The notes: a model not told the origin generated them from the letters alone. 64,000 nucleotides of DNA from Streptococcus sp. M334 (GCF_000187745.1 NZ_GL732489.1:62001-126000); one strand, 5' to 3'; positions 9,507-19,712 are shown, numbered from the stretch's first letter. Translations and numbers: made by a program.

Positions 9507-10838
9507 ATGGAAGACCCAAGTAGTCAGAATTTGTTGCTACAATTTGTTTTATTGTTTATCTTGACGGTGTTGAATGCCTTTTTCTCAGCCACAGAAATGG
9601 CCATGGTGTCACTAAACCGTGCGCGTGTTGAACAAAAGGCAGAAGAAGGAGATAGACGCTATATCCGTCTGCTGAAGGTACTAGAAAATCCTAACCACTT
9701 TTTATCAACCATTCAAGTAGGAATTACCCTGATTACGATCTTATCAGGGGCGAGTTTGGCAGAAACTCTGGGACGAGAAATTGCTTCTTGGCTTGGAAAT
9801 AGCGAAACAGCTTATGCCGTTGCAAGTTTTCTATCTTTAGCATTTTTGACTTATATTTCCATCGTTTTTGGGGAATTGTATCCCAAAAGAATCGCTCTTA
9901 ATCTAAAGGATGCCTTGGCGATTCGTACAGCGCCAGTTATCATTGGGCTTGGGAAACTAGTTAGTCCCTTTGTTTGGCTCTTGTCTGCATCTACCAATCT
10001 CTTGAGTCGCTTGACTCCGATGACCTTTGATGATGCTGATGAAAAAATGACCCGTGATGAAATTGAGTACATGTTGACAAATAGTGAAGAAACACTAGAT
10101 GCTGACGAAATTGAAATGTTACAAGGAATCTTTTCACTGGACGAATTAATGGCCAGAGAAGTTATGGTTCCTCGAACGGATGCCTTTATGGTGGATATTC
10201 AGGATGATAGTCAAACCATTATCCAAAGTATTTTAAAACAAAATTATTCCCGTATCCCTGTTTATGATGGAGACAAGGATAATGTGATTGGGATCATTCA
10301 CACCAAGAGTCTTCTTAAGGCGGCTTTTGAAGACGGTTTTGACAATATTGTATGGAAGAGAATTTTACAAGATCCACTCTTTGTTCCTGAAACTATTTTT
10401 GTGGATGACTTGCTAAAAGAATTGCGCAATACCCAAAGACAAATGGCAATCTTGCTAGATGAATACGGTGGTATGGCTGGTTTGGTGACACTTGAAGACC
10501 TCTTAGAGGAAATCGTTGGGGAAATCGATGACGAAACAGATAAGGCTGAAATCGAAGTTCATCAAATCGGAGAAGATACTTATATTGTTCAAGGTACCAT
10601 GAATCTCAATGACTTCAATGACTATTTTGATGTTGAACTGGAAAGTGATGACGTTGATACCATCGCTGGTTATTATTTGACAGGAGTTGGGACCATTCCA
10701 ACGACTGAGAAACTCAGCTATGAATTGGTTAGTCAAAACAAACAGCTTATCCTAACCAATGATAAGGTAAAAAATGGACGTGTTACCAAGGTAAAAGTCC
10801 AAATCACAGAAGTCGAAATAGAAGAAGAAACAGAGTAA
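9507..10838 (+). CDS. CNNM/CorC-type transporter with CBS pair (hemolysin family)
   Basis: A 443-residue protein with an N-terminal CNNM domain of four hydrophobic segments (about residues 8-30, 66-90, 96-120, 130-155), a CBS pair (about 205-335, including VPRTDAFMVDI and LLDEYGGMAGLVTLEDLLEEIVGEI) and a C-terminal CorC_HlyC domain. Homologues export magnesium or sodium, and several bind nucleotides at the CBS pair. The hemolysin name is historical. ATG 9507 has AGGAGAAG upstream; it is a single-gene unit bounded by its own promoter and terminator. Confidence 0.9.
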   Translation: MEDPSSQNLLLQFVLLFILTVLNAFFSATEMAMVSLNRARVEQKAEEGDRRYIRLLKVLENPNHFLSTIQVGITLITILSGASLAETLGREIASWLGNSETAYAVASFLSLAFLTYISIVFGELYPKRIALNLKDALAIRTAPVIIGLGKLVSPFVWLLSASTNLLSRLTPMTFDDADEKMTRDEIEYMLTNSEETLDADEIEMLQGIFSLDELMAREVMVPRTDAFMVDIQDDSQTIIQSILKQNYSRIPVYDGDKDNVIGIIHTKSLLKAAFEDGFDNIVWKRILQDPLFVPETIFVDDLLKELRNTQRQMAILLDEYGGMAGLVTLEDLLEEIVGEIDDETDKAEIEVHQIGEDTYIVQGTMNLNDFNDYFDVELESDDVDTIAGYYLTGVGTIPTTEKLSYELVSQNKQLILTNDKVKNGRVTKVKVQITEVEIEEETE

Positions 10839-10845
10839 ACTAGAG

Positions 10846-10877
10846 GCTTTTGTCACCAGGCGTGACGAAGCTTTTTT
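10846..10877 (+). terminator. Terminator after the CNNM gene
   Basis: Stem of about 10 bp, GCTTTTGTCAC pairing with GTGACGAAGC (one bulge), followed by T6. Confidence 0.75.
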
Positions 10878-10970
10878 CAGTTGATTTCAAAAGGGAATTG
10901 TGTCCTCGAAAAAACTCAGCCCAAACTTGCCCCAAAAGTTTTTTAAAGTTATACGTATTTATTCGAGGAA

Positions 10971-10998
10971 AAATAAAAAAGCCCTTCAAACTGGGCTT
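10971..10998 (-). terminator. Terminator of tRNA-Cys
   Basis: On the minus strand AGCCC-AGTTTGAA-GGGCT is followed by T6 and more T-rich sequence, 38 nt beyond the mature tRNA end. Confidence 0.8.
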
Positions 10999-11035
10999 TC
11001 TGTTCGTTTGGAACCTGATAAATCAAGTTCATAGA

Positions 11036-11106
11036 AGGCGGTAGACGGATTTGAACCGACGATCAAGCTTTTGCAGAGCCGTGCCTTACCACTTGGCTAT
11101 ACCGCC
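11036..11106 (-). tRNA. tRNA-Cys (GCA anticodon)
   Basis: A 71-nt cloverleaf on the minus strand. The acceptor stem GGCGGTA/TACCGCC is perfect, the anticodon loop reads CTCTGCAAAAG with GCA at 11072-11074, and the T-loop reads GGTTCAAATC. The discriminator base is U, as expected for bacterial tRNA-Cys, and CCA is not encoded. It has its own promoter and terminator, a solitary tRNA unit opposed in direction to its neighbours. Confidence 0.95.
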
Positions 11107-11118
11107 TTTACTTTTATT

Positions 11119-11147
11119 ATTATACCTTGAAAATCATTCACAGTCAA
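11119..11147 (-). promoter_or_regulatory. Promoter of tRNA-Cys
   Basis: On the minus strand, TTGACT (11142-11147) and TATAAT (11119-11124) are separated by exactly 17 bp. The -10 ends 12 nt before the mature tRNA. Confidence 0.88.
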
Positions 11148-11181
11148 TAGCTTTTTCAGATTTTTTGTATGAATAAGCCTA

Positions 11182-11196
11182 AATATTCTGAAAATT
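11182..11196 (+). promoter_or_regulatory. CodY-box-like operator upstream of amiA
   Basis: AATATTCTGAAAATT matches 14 of 15 positions of the CodY consensus AATTTTCWGAAAATT. It ends 2 nt before the amiA -35 hexamer, a position where CodY bound with GTP or branched-chain amino acids could block transcription. Confidence 0.65.
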
Positions 11197-11198
11197 CG

Positions 11199-11227
11199 TT
11201 TACTTTTCTCGAAATCTATGTTATAAT
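11199..11227 (+). promoter_or_regulatory. Promoter of the ami operon
   Basis: TTTACT (11199-11204), 17-bp spacer, TATAAT (11222-11227) with TGT just upstream (extended -10). Confidence 0.75.
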
Positions 11228-11263
11228 TGATAAAACCTATACTTTAATAAGAGGAGTAAAGAA

Positions 11264-13243
11264 ATGAAAAAAAGTAGAGTCTTTGTTGCAGCAGGAGTTG
11301 CTTTATTAGCAACAGGTGTATTAGTAGCTTGTGGGAATTCAAAATCATCTGATTCGACAGCTCCAAAAACCTATGGTTATGTCTATTCGGCTGATCCAGA
11401 AACATTGGACTATCTTATCTCTGGAAAAGAGAGTACGAAAGTGGCTACTTCAAACGGGATCGATGGCCTCTTTACAAATGATAAATACGGGAATTTGACT
11501 CCTGCGGTTGCAGAAGACTGGTCTGTATCAAAAGATGGATTGACTTATACCTACAAAATTCGTAAAGGTGTCAAATGGATGACATCCGATGGTGAAGAAT
11601 ATGCCGAAGTGACTGCTAAAGACTTCGTGAATGGATTGAAACATGCGGCAGATAAGAAATCAGAAGCTCTATATCTAGCTGAGACTTCAGTAAAAGGTTT
11701 ATCTGATTATTTGGCTGGGAATTCAAAAGATTTTTCTACAGTAGGTGTTAAAGCGGTTGATGACTATACTCTTGAGTATACTTTGAACCAACCAGAACCT
11801 TACTGGAACTCTAAGATGGTTTATTCAATTTTCTGGCCATTAAACGAAGAATTTGAAAAATCAAAAGGCTCTGATTTTGCTAAAGCGACAGATCCTACAT
11901 CATTGCTATATAATGGACCTTTCTTGCTTAAAGGTTTGACTGCTAAATCTTCTATCGAATTTACTAAGAACGAGCAGTACTGGGATAAAGAGAATGTTCA
12001 TTTAGATAAAGCAACACTTGCATATTTTGATGGTTCGGACCAAGAATCACTTGAGCGTAACTTTACAAGTGGAGCTTATAGTTTTGCTCGTCTTTACCCA
12101 ACAAGTTCAAACTTCTCAAAGGTAGAGGAGTCATACAAGGATAATATTTTCTACACTCCGTCAGGAGCTGGTATTGGAGGTTTAGGTGTAAATATTGATC
12201 GACAAAATTACAAATATACATCTAAAACGACAGATGAAGAGAAAACATCTACTAAGAAAGCTCTTCTTAACAAAGACTTCCGCCAAGCCTTGAACTTTGC
12301 CTTTGACCGTACAGCTTATTCTGCTCAAGTTAACGGTAAAGAAGGTGCTCCTCTAGCAGTTCGTAATTTATTTGTGAAACCGGACTTTGTTTCCGCAGGT
12401 GAAAAAACTTTCGGTGACTTGGTTGCTGAAAAAGTTACGACTTATGGAGACGAGTGGAAAAATGTAAACTTTGCTGATGGTCAAGACGGTCTCTTTAATG
12501 CTGATAAAGCTAAAGCAGAATTTGCTAAAGCTAAAACTGCTCTGGAAGCAGAAGGTGTGAAATTCCCTATCCACTTGGATGTTCCAGTAGACCAAGCGTC
12601 TAAAAACTTTATTGCACGGATTCAGTCGTTCAAACAATCAGTTGAAAAAGTTTTAGGCGAAGAAAATGTTGTCATTGATATTCAACAGATTTCTAAAGAT
12701 GAATTCTTTAATGCAACTTATTATGCTGCTAATGCGGCAGCTGAGGATTGGGATCTTTCAGGTGCTGTTGGATGGAATCCTGACTATGAAGATCCATCAA
12801 CTTACCTTGATATCCTTAAATCAACTAATAGTGAGCAAACGAAAACTTATATGGGCTATGATGACCCATCAAATGCAGCTGCAGCTAAAGTTGGTATGAA
12901 AGATTACGATAAATTGCTTGATGAAGCTGGAAAAGAAACAAGTGATCTTAACAAACGTTATGAAAAATATGCAGCTGCTCAAGCTTGGTTGACAGACAGT
13001 TCACTCTTCTTACCAGCTATGTCTTCTAGTGGTGCTGCACCATTCATTTCTCGTGTTGTACCATTCTCAGCTTCTTATAGCCAATCTGGAGACAAAGGTT
13101 CAAATCTCTACTTCAAATATATTCAGTTACAAGACAAAGTTGTAACAAAGGCTGATTATGAACAAGCTCGTGAGAAATGGATTAAAGAGAAAAAAGAATC
13201 AAACGAAAAAGTTCAAAAAGAATTGACTAAACACGTTAAATAA
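11264..13243 (+). CDS. amiA: Oligopeptide-binding lipoprotein AmiA
   Basis: Extracellular substrate-binding lipoprotein of the Ami oligopeptide ABC importer, used for peptide nutrition and for peptide signals. Length is 659 aa. The lipoprotein signal ends in LVAC (Cys23). Most of the chain is a family 5 solute-binding domain (about residues 60-560, with YTYKIRKGVKWMTSDGEEYA and the FRQALNFAFDR motif). It is first in the amiACDEF operon, with AAGAGGAG upstream of the ATG. Related AliA/AliB proteins exist in the genus, but the operon position identifies AmiA. A hairpin downstream probably stabilises its message. Confidence 0.95.
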   Translation: MKKSRVFVAAGVALLATGVLVACGNSKSSDSTAPKTYGYVYSADPETLDYLISGKESTKVATSNGIDGLFTNDKYGNLTPAVAEDWSVSKDGLTYTYKIRKGVKWMTSDGEEYAEVTAKDFVNGLKHAADKKSEALYLAETSVKGLSDYLAGNSKDFSTVGVKAVDDYTLEYTLNQPEPYWNSKMVYSIFWPLNEEFEKSKGSDFAKATDPTSLLYNGPFLLKGLTAKSSIEFTKNEQYWDKENVHLDKATLAYFDGSDQESLERNFTSGAYSFARLYPTSSNFSKVEESYKDNIFYTPSGAGIGGLGVNIDRQNYKYTSKTTDEEKTSTKKALLNKDFRQALNFAFDRTAYSAQVNGKEGAPLAVRNLFVKPDFVSAGEKTFGDLVAEKVTTYGDEWKNVNFADGQDGLFNADKAKAEFAKAKTALEAEGVKFPIHLDVPVDQASKNFIARIQSFKQSVEKVLGEENVVIDIQQISKDEFFNATYYAANAAAEDWDLSGAVGWNPDYEDPSTYLDILKSTNSEQTKTYMGYDDPSNAAAAKVGMKDYDKLLDEAGKETSDLNKRYEKYAAAQAWLTDSSLFLPAMSSSGAAPFISRVVPFSASYSQSGDKGSNLYFKYIQLQDKVVTKADYEQAREKWIKEKKESNEKVQKELTKHVK

Positions 13244-13256
13244 ATAACTCTCAAGG

Positions 13257-13288
13257 GAACTTTCTCTCCATGAGGAGAAGGTTCTTTT
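13257..13288 (+). terminator. Intercistronic hairpin between amiA and amiC
   Basis: Ten-bp stem GAACTTTCTC/GAGAAGGTTC (one G-T) with an 8-nt loop and only T4 after it. Likely a partial terminator or 3'-end stabiliser that keeps the binding protein in excess over the membrane subunits. Confidence 0.6.
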
Positions 13289-13309
13289 GGGATTTAAAAA
13301 GGAAACGAT

Positions 13310-14806
13310 ATGAAGAAATATATTTTTATGCGTGTCTTGCGGTCATTGGTTTCTATCTTCTTAGTAACAACCTTGACTTACACGATTATCTATACAATGG
13401 TTCCTCGAAAATTAATTTTCAAACAGGATACCAACTATAACAAGATTGCGACAACTGCTGATAAGCGTGATAACTATGAGAACACTGTTTATGAGCGTAT
13501 GGGCTATATCGAGTACTACGATACCAAGGAATTGCAAGAAAAAGCTAGCCAGATGGATGCCTCTGTAACAGTTGAAGCTAATGACACCAACAAGGATATC
13601 TATGAAAAATACATCAAACAAATCGGTCATGGTTGGACTCTAGGAGAATTTACTGAAAGTGGCCAATTCTACGCTACTCGTGAAATCCCAATTTTTGAAC
13701 GTGTTTTCAAATTCTATGCTAACTTGATTGACATTGACCATACTAATAAAATTCAAGACCCTGAAAATCCAGACTTGAAACGTTACCTTCGTTTCGAAAA
13801 TGATCCAGCGATCGGATGGTCATTGGTCGGTTCAGGAACTAAACACAAATATCTCTTGTACTTCAACAGTCAGTTCCCATTCGTGCATCAAAACTTTGTG
13901 AACATCAATTTAGGTGACTCTTATCCGACCTATGCTAATAGCCCTGTTTTACAGGTTATTACTCAGGGGCAAGGGCAAACAAAAACGGGTCAAGTTCAGT
14001 TCCCAACAGGTAAGAAGACATCTTCTGTAAATATTTACTCAAGAACCTACAAATCACCTAGTCAGGCTGATTCTCGTGAAGTAGCTAACTACGGAAAAGA
14101 TGATCCATATACTGCAACTGAAAGTAACTACCAATATCCTTCAATGATTGCCAGCTCTGCTGTTGTTGGATTGATCGGTTTGGTGATTTCTTATGCGATT
14201 GCCGTGCCACTTGGTTCAGCTATGGCTCGCTTCAAGAATACTTGGATTGATAGCTTCTCAACAGGGTTTTTGACCTTCTTGATGGCCCTTCCAACCATTG
14301 CTTTGGTTTACATTGTTCGTTTGATTGGATCATCAATTGGTCTTCCAGATTCATTCCCTATTTTGGGTGCTGGAGATTGGCGTTCGTATGTTTTACCAGC
14401 AGTTATCCTTGGTTTATTGGGTGCTCCTGGTACAGCTATTTGGATTCGTCGCTATATGATTGACTTGCAATCACAGGACTTTGTTCGTTTTGCTCGTGCA
14501 AAAGGTTTGTCTGAAAAAGAAATTTCAAACAAACACATCTTTAAAAATGCCATGGTTCCGCTAGTTTCAGGAATTCCTGGTGCTGTTATCGGGGTTATCG
14601 GTGGTGCAACCCTTACTGAAACAGTCTTCGCCTTCCCAGGTATGGGTAAAATGTTGATTGACTCTGTAAAAGCATCTAATAACTCTATGGTTGTTGGTCT
14701 TGTCTTCATCTTTACATGTATTTCTATCCTCTCTCTTCTTTTAGGAGATATTTGGATGACTATTATTGACCCACGTATTAAATTGACTGAGAAAGGAGGC
14801 AAATAA
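13310..14806 (+). CDS. amiC: Oligopeptide ABC transporter permease AmiC
   Basis: A 498-residue inner subunit of the Ami importer. One membrane helix lies near residues 12-32, a large extracellular insert covers about 35-280, and a cluster of five helices follows in the C-terminal half with the ATPase-contact loop [24 protein letters not shown] (EAA motif, near residues 382-405). The long extracellular loop is typical of AmiC compared with ordinary OppB. The stop overlaps the amiD start (TAATG). Confidence 0.95.
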   Translation: MKKYIFMRVLRSLVSIFLVTTLTYTIIYTMVPRKLIFKQDTNYNKIATTADKRDNYENTVYERMGYIEYYDTKELQEKASQMDASVTVEANDTNKDIYEKYIKQIGHGWTLGEFTESGQFYATREIPIFERVFKFYANLIDIDHTNKIQDPENPDLKRYLRFENDPAIGWSLVGSGTKHKYLLYFNSQFPFVHQNFVNINLGDSYPTYANSPVLQVITQGQGQTKTGQVQFPTGKKTSSVNIYSRTYKSPSQADSREVANYGKDDPYTATESNYQYPSMIASSAVVGLIGLVISYAIAVPLGSAMARFKNTWIDSFSTGFLTFLMALPTIALVYIVRLIGSSIGLPDSFPILGAGDWRSYVLPAVILGLLGAPGTAIWIRRYMIDLQSQDFVRFARAKGLSEKEISNKHIFKNAMVPLVSGIPGAVIGVIGGATLTETVFAFPGMGKMLIDSVKASNNSMVVGLVFIFTCISILSLLLGDIWMTIIDPRIKLTEKGGK

Positions 14807-15732
14807 TGTCTACAATCGATAAAGAAAAATTTCAGTTCGTAAAACGTGACGATTTTGCCTCTGAAGCCATTGATGCGCCAGCTTATTCATACTGGGGTTC
14901 AGTGTTTAGACAATTTATGAAGAAAAAATCAACTGTAGTCATGTTGGGAATCTTGGTAGCCATCATTTTGATGAGTTTCATCTACCCAATGTTTTCTAAG
15001 TTTGATTTCAATGATGTCAGTAAGGTAAACGACTTTAGTGCTCGTTATATCAAGCCAAATGCTGAGCATTGGTTCGGTACTGACAGTAACGGTAAATCGC
15101 TCTTTGACGGTGTCTGGTTCGGAGCTCGTAACTCTATCCTCATTTCTGTGATTGCGACAGTGATTAACTTGGTTATCGGTGTTTTTGTCGGTGGTATTTG
15201 GGGAATTTCAAAATCAGTTGACCGCGTGATGATGGAAGTTTACAACGTCATCTCAAACATCCCATCTCTTTTGATTGTCATTGTCTTGACTTACTCAATC
15301 GGAGCTGGATTCTGGAATCTGATTTTCGCCATGAGTGTAACAACATGGATTGGAATTGCCTTCATGATTCGTGTGCAAATCTTGCGTTACCGTGACTTGG
15401 AATACAACTTGGCGTCACGTACTCTGGGAACACCAACCTTGAAGATTGTTGCCAAAAATATCATGCCTCAATTGGTATCTGTTATTGTGACAACCATGAC
15501 TCAAATGCTTCCAAGCTTTATCTCATACGAAGCCTTCTTGTCATTCTTCGGTCTTGGATTACCAATTACAGTGCCAAGTTTGGGTCGTTTGATTTCGGAT
15601 TATTCACAAAACGTAACAACTAACGCTTACTTGTTCTGGATTCCATTGACAACCCTTGTTTTGGTATCCTTGTCCCTTTTCGTAGTTGGTCAAAACTTAG
15701 CGGATGCTAGTGATCCACGTACACATAGATAG
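14806..15732 (+). CDS. amiD: Oligopeptide ABC transporter permease AmiD
   Basis: A 308-residue OppC-type permease that pairs with AmiC. The N-terminal cytoplasmic tail (about 40 residues) leads into a first helix ([20 protein letters not shown]), then five helices. The EAA loop is near residue 205 ([18 protein letters not shown]). It shares a TAATG overlap with amiC and is followed after 8 nt by amiE, both consistent with coupled translation. Confidence 0.95.
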   Translation: MSTIDKEKFQFVKRDDFASEAIDAPAYSYWGSVFRQFMKKKSTVVMLGILVAIILMSFIYPMFSKFDFNDVSKVNDFSARYIKPNAEHWFGTDSNGKSLFDGVWFGARNSILISVIATVINLVIGVFVGGIWGISKSVDRVMMEVYNVISNIPSLLIVIVLTYSIGAGFWNLIFAMSVTTWIGIAFMIRVQILRYRDLEYNLASRTLGTPTLKIVAKNIMPQLVSVIVTTMTQMLPSFISYEAFLSFFGLGLPITVPSLGRLISDYSQNVTTNAYLFWIPLTTLVLVSLSLFVVGQNLADASDPRTHR

Positions 15733-15740
15733 GAGTAGAA

Positions 15741-16808
15741 ATGACAAAAGAAAAAAATGTAATTTTAACTGCTCGCGATATTGTCGTGGAATTTGACGTT
15801 CGTGACAAAGTATTGACAGCCATTCGTGGCGTTTCCCTTGAACTAGTTGAAGGTGAAGTATTGGCCTTGGTAGGTGAGTCAGGATCAGGTAAATCTGTTT
15901 TGACAAAAACCTTCACAGGTATGCTCGAAGAAAATGGTCGCATTGCCCAAGGTAGCATTGACTACCGTGGTCAAGACTTGACTGCCTTGTCTTCTCACAA
16001 GGATTGGGAACAAATTCGTGGTGCTAAGATTGCGACTATCTTCCAGGATCCAATGACTAGTTTGGACCCGATTAAAACAATTGGTAGTCAGATTACAGAA
16101 GTTATTGTAAAACACCAAGGAAAAACAGCCAAGGAAGCAAAAGAATTGGCTATTGACTACATGAATAAGGTTGGGATTCCAGACGCAGATAGACGTTTTG
16201 ATGAATACCCATTCCAATATTCTGGAGGAATGCGTCAACGTATCGTTATTGCTATTGCCCTTGCCTGCCGACCTGATGTCTTGATTTGTGATGAGCCAAC
16301 AACTGCCTTGGATGTGACTATCCAAGCACAGATTATTGATTTGCTAAAATCTTTACAAAACGAGTACCATTTCACAACAATCTTTATTACCCACGATCTT
16401 GGTGTGGTAGCAAGTATTGCGGATAAGGTAGCGGTTATGTATGCAGGAGAAATCGTTGAGTATGGAACTGTTGAGGAAGTCTTCTATGACCCTCGCCATC
16501 CATATACATGGAGTCTCTTGTCTAGCTTGCCTCAGCTTGCTGATGATAAAGGGGATCTTTACTCAATCCCAGGAACACCTCCGTCACTTTATACTGACTT
16601 GAAAGGGGATGCCTTTGCCTTGCGTTCAGACTATGCAATGCAGATTGACTTCGAACAAAAAGCTCCTCAATTCTCAGTATCAGAGACGCATTGGGCTAAA
16701 ACTTGGCTTCTTCATGAGGATGCTCCAAAAGTAGAAAAACCAGCTGTGATTGCAAATCTTCACGATAAGATCCGTGATAAAATGGGATTTGCCCATCTGG
16801 CAGACTAG
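15741..16808 (+). CDS. amiE: Oligopeptide ABC transporter ATPase AmiE
   Basis: A 355-residue ATPase of the Opp/Dpp type that powers Ami uptake together with AmiF. Walker A GESGSGKS (residues 48-55), Q-loop [10 protein letters not shown], signature YSGGMRQR, Walker [13 protein letters not shown] and switch His in ITHDLGV are all intact. The C-terminal oligopeptide-transport extension (about residues 260-325) is present. RBS TAGGAG; the stop is 10 nt before amiF. Confidence 0.95.
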   Translation: MTKEKNVILTARDIVVEFDVRDKVLTAIRGVSLELVEGEVLALVGESGSGKSVLTKTFTGMLEENGRIAQGSIDYRGQDLTALSSHKDWEQIRGAKIATIFQDPMTSLDPIKTIGSQITEVIVKHQGKTAKEAKELAIDYMNKVGIPDADRRFDEYPFQYSGGMRQRIVIAIALACRPDVLICDEPTTALDVTIQAQIIDLLKSLQNEYHFTTIFITHDLGVVASIADKVAVMYAGEIVEYGTVEEVFYDPRHPYTWSLLSSLPQLADDKGDLYSIPGTPPSLYTDLKGDAFALRSDYAMQIDFEQKAPQFSVSETHWAKTWLLHEDAPKVEKPAVIANLHDKIRDKMGFAHLAD

Positions 16809-16818
16809 GAGGAAGGAA

Positions 16819-17745
16819 ATGTCTGAAAAATTAGTAGAAATCAAAGATTTAGAAATTTCCTTCGGTGAAGGAAGTAAGAAGTTTGTCGCAGTTAAAAATG
16901 CTAACTTCTTTATCAACAAGGGAGAAACTTTCTCGCTTGTAGGTGAGTCAGGTAGTGGGAAAACAACTATTGGTCGTGCTATCATCGGTCTCAATGATAC
17001 AAGTAATGGAGATATCATTTTTGAAGGTCAAAAGATTAATGGTAAGAAATCGCGTGAACAAGCTGCAGAGTTGATTCGTCGTATCCAGATGATTTTCCAG
17101 GACCCTGCTGCAAGTTTGAATGAACGTGCGACTGTTGATTATATTATTTCAGAAGGTCTTTACAATCACCATCTGTTCAAGGATGAAGAAGAACGTAAAG
17201 AGAAGGTTAAAAATATTATCCGTGAAGTGGGTCTTCTTGCTGAGCACTTGACTCGTTACCCTCATGAGTTTTCAGGTGGTCAACGTCAACGTATCGGTAT
17301 CGCCCGTGCCTTGGTCATGCAACCAGACTTTGTTATTGCAGATGAGCCAATTTCGGCCTTGGACGTTTCTGTACGTGCCCAAGTCTTGAACTTGCTCAAA
17401 AAATTCCAAAAAGAACTTGGTTTGACTTATCTCTTTATCGCCCATGACTTGTCGGTTGTTCGCTTTATTTCAGATCGTATCGCGGTTATTTACAAGGGTG
17501 TTATTGTAGAGGTTGCAGAAACAGAAGAATTGTTTAACAATCCAATTCACCCATATACTCAAGCCTTACTTTCAGCGGTACCAATCCCAGACCCAATCTT
17601 GGAACGTAAGAAGGTCTTGAAGGTTTACGACCCAAGTCAACACGACTATGAGACTGATAAGCCGTCGATGGTTGAAATCCGTCCAGGTCACTATGTTTGG
17701 GCTAACCAAGCCGAATTGGCACGTTACCAAAAAGGATTAAACTAA
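16819..17745 (+). CDS. amiF: Oligopeptide ABC transporter ATPase AmiF
   Basis: A 308-residue ATPase, partner of AmiE. Walker A GESGSGKT (about residues 42-49), Q-loop [10 protein letters not shown], signature FSGGQRQR, Walker [13 protein letters not shown] and switch IAHDLSV are complete. ATG 16819 is chosen because GGAGGAAGG lies just upstream; longer readings into amiE lack a ribosome site. Last gene of the operon, followed by a strong terminator. Confidence 0.95.
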   Translation: MSEKLVEIKDLEISFGEGSKKFVAVKNANFFINKGETFSLVGESGSGKTTIGRAIIGLNDTSNGDIIFEGQKINGKKSREQAAELIRRIQMIFQDPAASLNERATVDYIISEGLYNHHLFKDEEERKEKVKNIIREVGLLAEHLTRYPHEFSGGQRQRIGIARALVMQPDFVIADEPISALDVSVRAQVLNLLKKFQKELGLTYLFIAHDLSVVRFISDRIAVIYKGVIVEVAETEELFNNPIHPYTQALLSAVPIPDPILERKKVLKVYDPSQHDYETDKPSMVEIRPGHYVWANQAELARYQKGLN

Positions 17746-17749
17746 TAAT

Positions 17750-17798
17750 GGTTTTATAATTTCCATGTCAACTTTTGTGGAAATTATAAACCTTTTTT
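17750..17798 (+). terminator. Terminator of the ami operon
   Basis: Fifteen-bp stem GGTTTTATAATTTCC/GGAAATTATAAACC (one bulge) with T6 behind it. The stem is near-symmetric and could also act on the other strand. Confidence 0.85.
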
Positions 17799-17831
17799 CT
17801 ATCCTTAAAAGAGATAGGTTTAAAAATTTTA

Positions 17832-17896
17832 AAATGATAAAAACGCATAATATTAGATGTAGGCGTACTGACATTATGCGTTTTTATTATGTAAAG
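17832..17896. repeat. Terminator-like inverted repeat, copy 1
   Basis: AAATGATAAAAACGCAT ... ATGCGTTTTTATTATGTAAAG: the arms pair over about 14 bp, the middle is unrelated to that of the second copy at 29221-29287, and the flanks AAATGATAAAAACGCAT and ATGTAAAG are shared. Confidence 0.7.
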
Positions 17897-17915
17897 TTTT
17901 GATAAATTTCTCCTA

Positions 17916-17940
17916 ATACTCTTTGATTTTCATTGAGTAT
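17916..17940. repeat. Minimal BOX remnant
   Basis: A 25-bp stretch with ATACTC at one end and GAGTAT at the other; it equals the boxA outer sequence (reverse strand) closed directly by the terminal repeat. Looks like a collapsed BOX copy between the ami terminator and the PEBP gene. The rest of 17941-18121 is AT-rich with no gene that I can support. Confidence 0.65.
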
Positions 17941-18121
17941 AAGATTGAGTTTTTGTATAGCTTCAAACTTATGTATAAAGAATTTTAGAAATTGGAGTAT
18001 GTTAGATTAGTGAAGTGAATATCAAATTCTAATAAGTTACTATCAATTGCTTATAATCATCTTATTTGATAATCTGTATCTGTTTCCAACTATTATACAA
18101 TTGTTTATCCCATATTTTTAT

Positions 18122-18640
18122 TTAAAATTGACCAATAACAACTGTACTAGTTTTCTCTAAGGAAATTGAAGAGATCGCGTCTAATAGTTCATTATAGTAG
18201 AATCCGTTTTTCAAATCTGTTTTAGTAGCTAGAGCGAACACTTCTAGCGTATATCGATGATCTTTATCAGGAGGAGTTGGTCCAACAAACATAGAATCAA
18301 TTTCAGAAAAGTCAGTTTCCAATAGAGGACTTGCGAAACTATTTTTCCCTTGCGTAATAGAAGCTTTATAATCTAGACTGTAATTTTCAGGAATAATGAC
18401 TGTATTATTTTTGACTTCTATATTCGTAGCAAGCCAATGAATCCAAGGGAATGAACAAACTGGAATAGCATCATAATCAATTAAAGTAATAGCTATGTAT
18501 TTTGTCCCTTCTGGTAATTCGCTAATCTCAAAGGGGAAGGAGCGTACAGGATTCCCCTTAATAATGTCGGTACAATCTGCTTCTTTTCCAAATCGTTTAG
18601 GCAATAAGTTCTGGTTAAAAGGTATATTAATTTTCATCAT
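18122..18640 (-). CDS. YbhB/YbcL-type PEBP (Raf-kinase-inhibitor-like) protein
   Basis: A 172-residue cytosolic PEBP-fold protein. Core features are the ligand-pocket region LIDYDAIPVCSFPWIHWLATNI (Asp and His of the DxD...HW motif), and GPTPPDKDHRYTLEVFAL, the conserved GPxPP-HRY motif. Bacterial members bind small anions or phospholipid head groups; the role is not known. ATG 18640 has AAAGGAG upstream (18637 is an alternative). It is divergent from a LysR-type regulator gene, which suggests that LysR controlled it. Confidence 0.88.
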   Translation of the reverse strand: MMKINIPFNQNLLPKRFGKEADCTDIIKGNPVRSFPFEISELPEGTKYIAITLIDYDAIPVCSFPWIHWLATNIEVKNNTVIIPENYSLDYKASITQGKNSFASPLLETDFSEIDSMFVGPTPPDKDHRYTLEVFALATKTDLKNGFYYNELLDAISSISLEKTSTVVIGQF

Positions 18641-18763
18641 ATTGCTCCTTTCATGTAATCGAATAAATTATTCTTGATTCTATGATATAATAAATACTAA
18701 CTTTTTAAAATTTGGAAAAAGTTAATAATTCATTAAATATTATTTTAGGAAGGAGAGGAGATA

Positions 18764-19640
18764 ATGAATTTAGATTGGTATTATACATTCTTAGTATTAT
18801 CTAAACACCTCAATTATCATAGAGCAAGTGAAGAATTATTTTTAACGGAACCAACACTTCACCAGCAAATAAAAAAACTCGAAAAACATTTACAAGTAAA
18901 TTTATTTGAAACAGTTGGAAGAAATTTAACTCTGACTCCAACAGGACGAGAATTTATCCCTATCGTAAAAAAAATAATTGCGACATATGAAGATGGAATT
19001 AAAAAAATACAGTTAAAAAATAAAAAGTTGGAAACACATTTAAACATCGCAGTTTCACCTTACATAGCTACCTATCTGTTACCGAAATTTCTTCCAGAAT
19101 TTTTTTGAAGAACAACCAGCTGTAGGTATTTCAATTACAGTTTTACAAAATGGCATCGCTCGAGAAATTGAAAATAATCAATTTGATATTGGGATAGCTA
19201 GGGAAGAACCTTATACTACAAAGATTAATTCAGAAAAAATTTGTGAGGGTAAAATTGCTCTTTTTTATCCCAAAAATGATTCTCAACTAACTGAGGTGGG
19301 GTTATTTCAAAAATATAAGATCTTATCAGATAATCATCCTGTTTATTGGAAAAAAGTAAAACAAGAAATTTCTGAAATTGTTCCAGAATCTCAATTTGTT
19401 TCTATAAAGGATATAGCAGTAACTGAGAAATTGATTGAAATGGGACAAGGGATCTCTTATCTTCCTCTGTACCTTAAAATGACTTTAAATCCTAATATTG
19501 CTACTCGAATACCAGAAGAAATTTCTATTCCACTATCTTTTACTTACATAATGACTAGAAAAAATTCGGAAGCTATTGAACTTTTCAAAAATAAATTTAA
19601 GGAATTTATTGTTTTTGAGCAAAATAAAGTAAATTTTTAA
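18764..19640 (+). pseudogene. LysR-family transcriptional regulator, frameshifted in a T7 run
   Basis: The first 114 codons encode a LysR winged-helix domain (residues 1-60, FLVLSKHLNYHRASEELFL, then QQIKKLEKHL) and the start of the effector domain, ending PEFF-stop at 19106-19108. Removing one T from the run 19100-19106 lets the frame continue (PEFFEEQPAVGISI...) to a normal LysR C-terminus at 19640, about 291 residues in all. The interrupted effector domain makes this a pseudogene as read, or a phase-variable ON/OFF gene. AGGAGAGGAG precedes the ATG. Divergent from the PEBP gene, with a 123-bp shared control region. Confidence 0.82.
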
Positions 19641-19645
19641 CTCTT

Positions 19646-19712
19646 AAAAAGATGACTTGTGTATCTAGAAGCTAGTGTTAATGTATAAAATTGAAATTTC
19701 GTGTCATCTTTT
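19646..19712 (+). terminator. Long inverted repeat after lysR
   Basis: AAAAGATGAC pairs with GTCATCTTTT over 10 bp across a 46-nt loop; T-rich end. Possible terminator. Confidence 0.45.
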
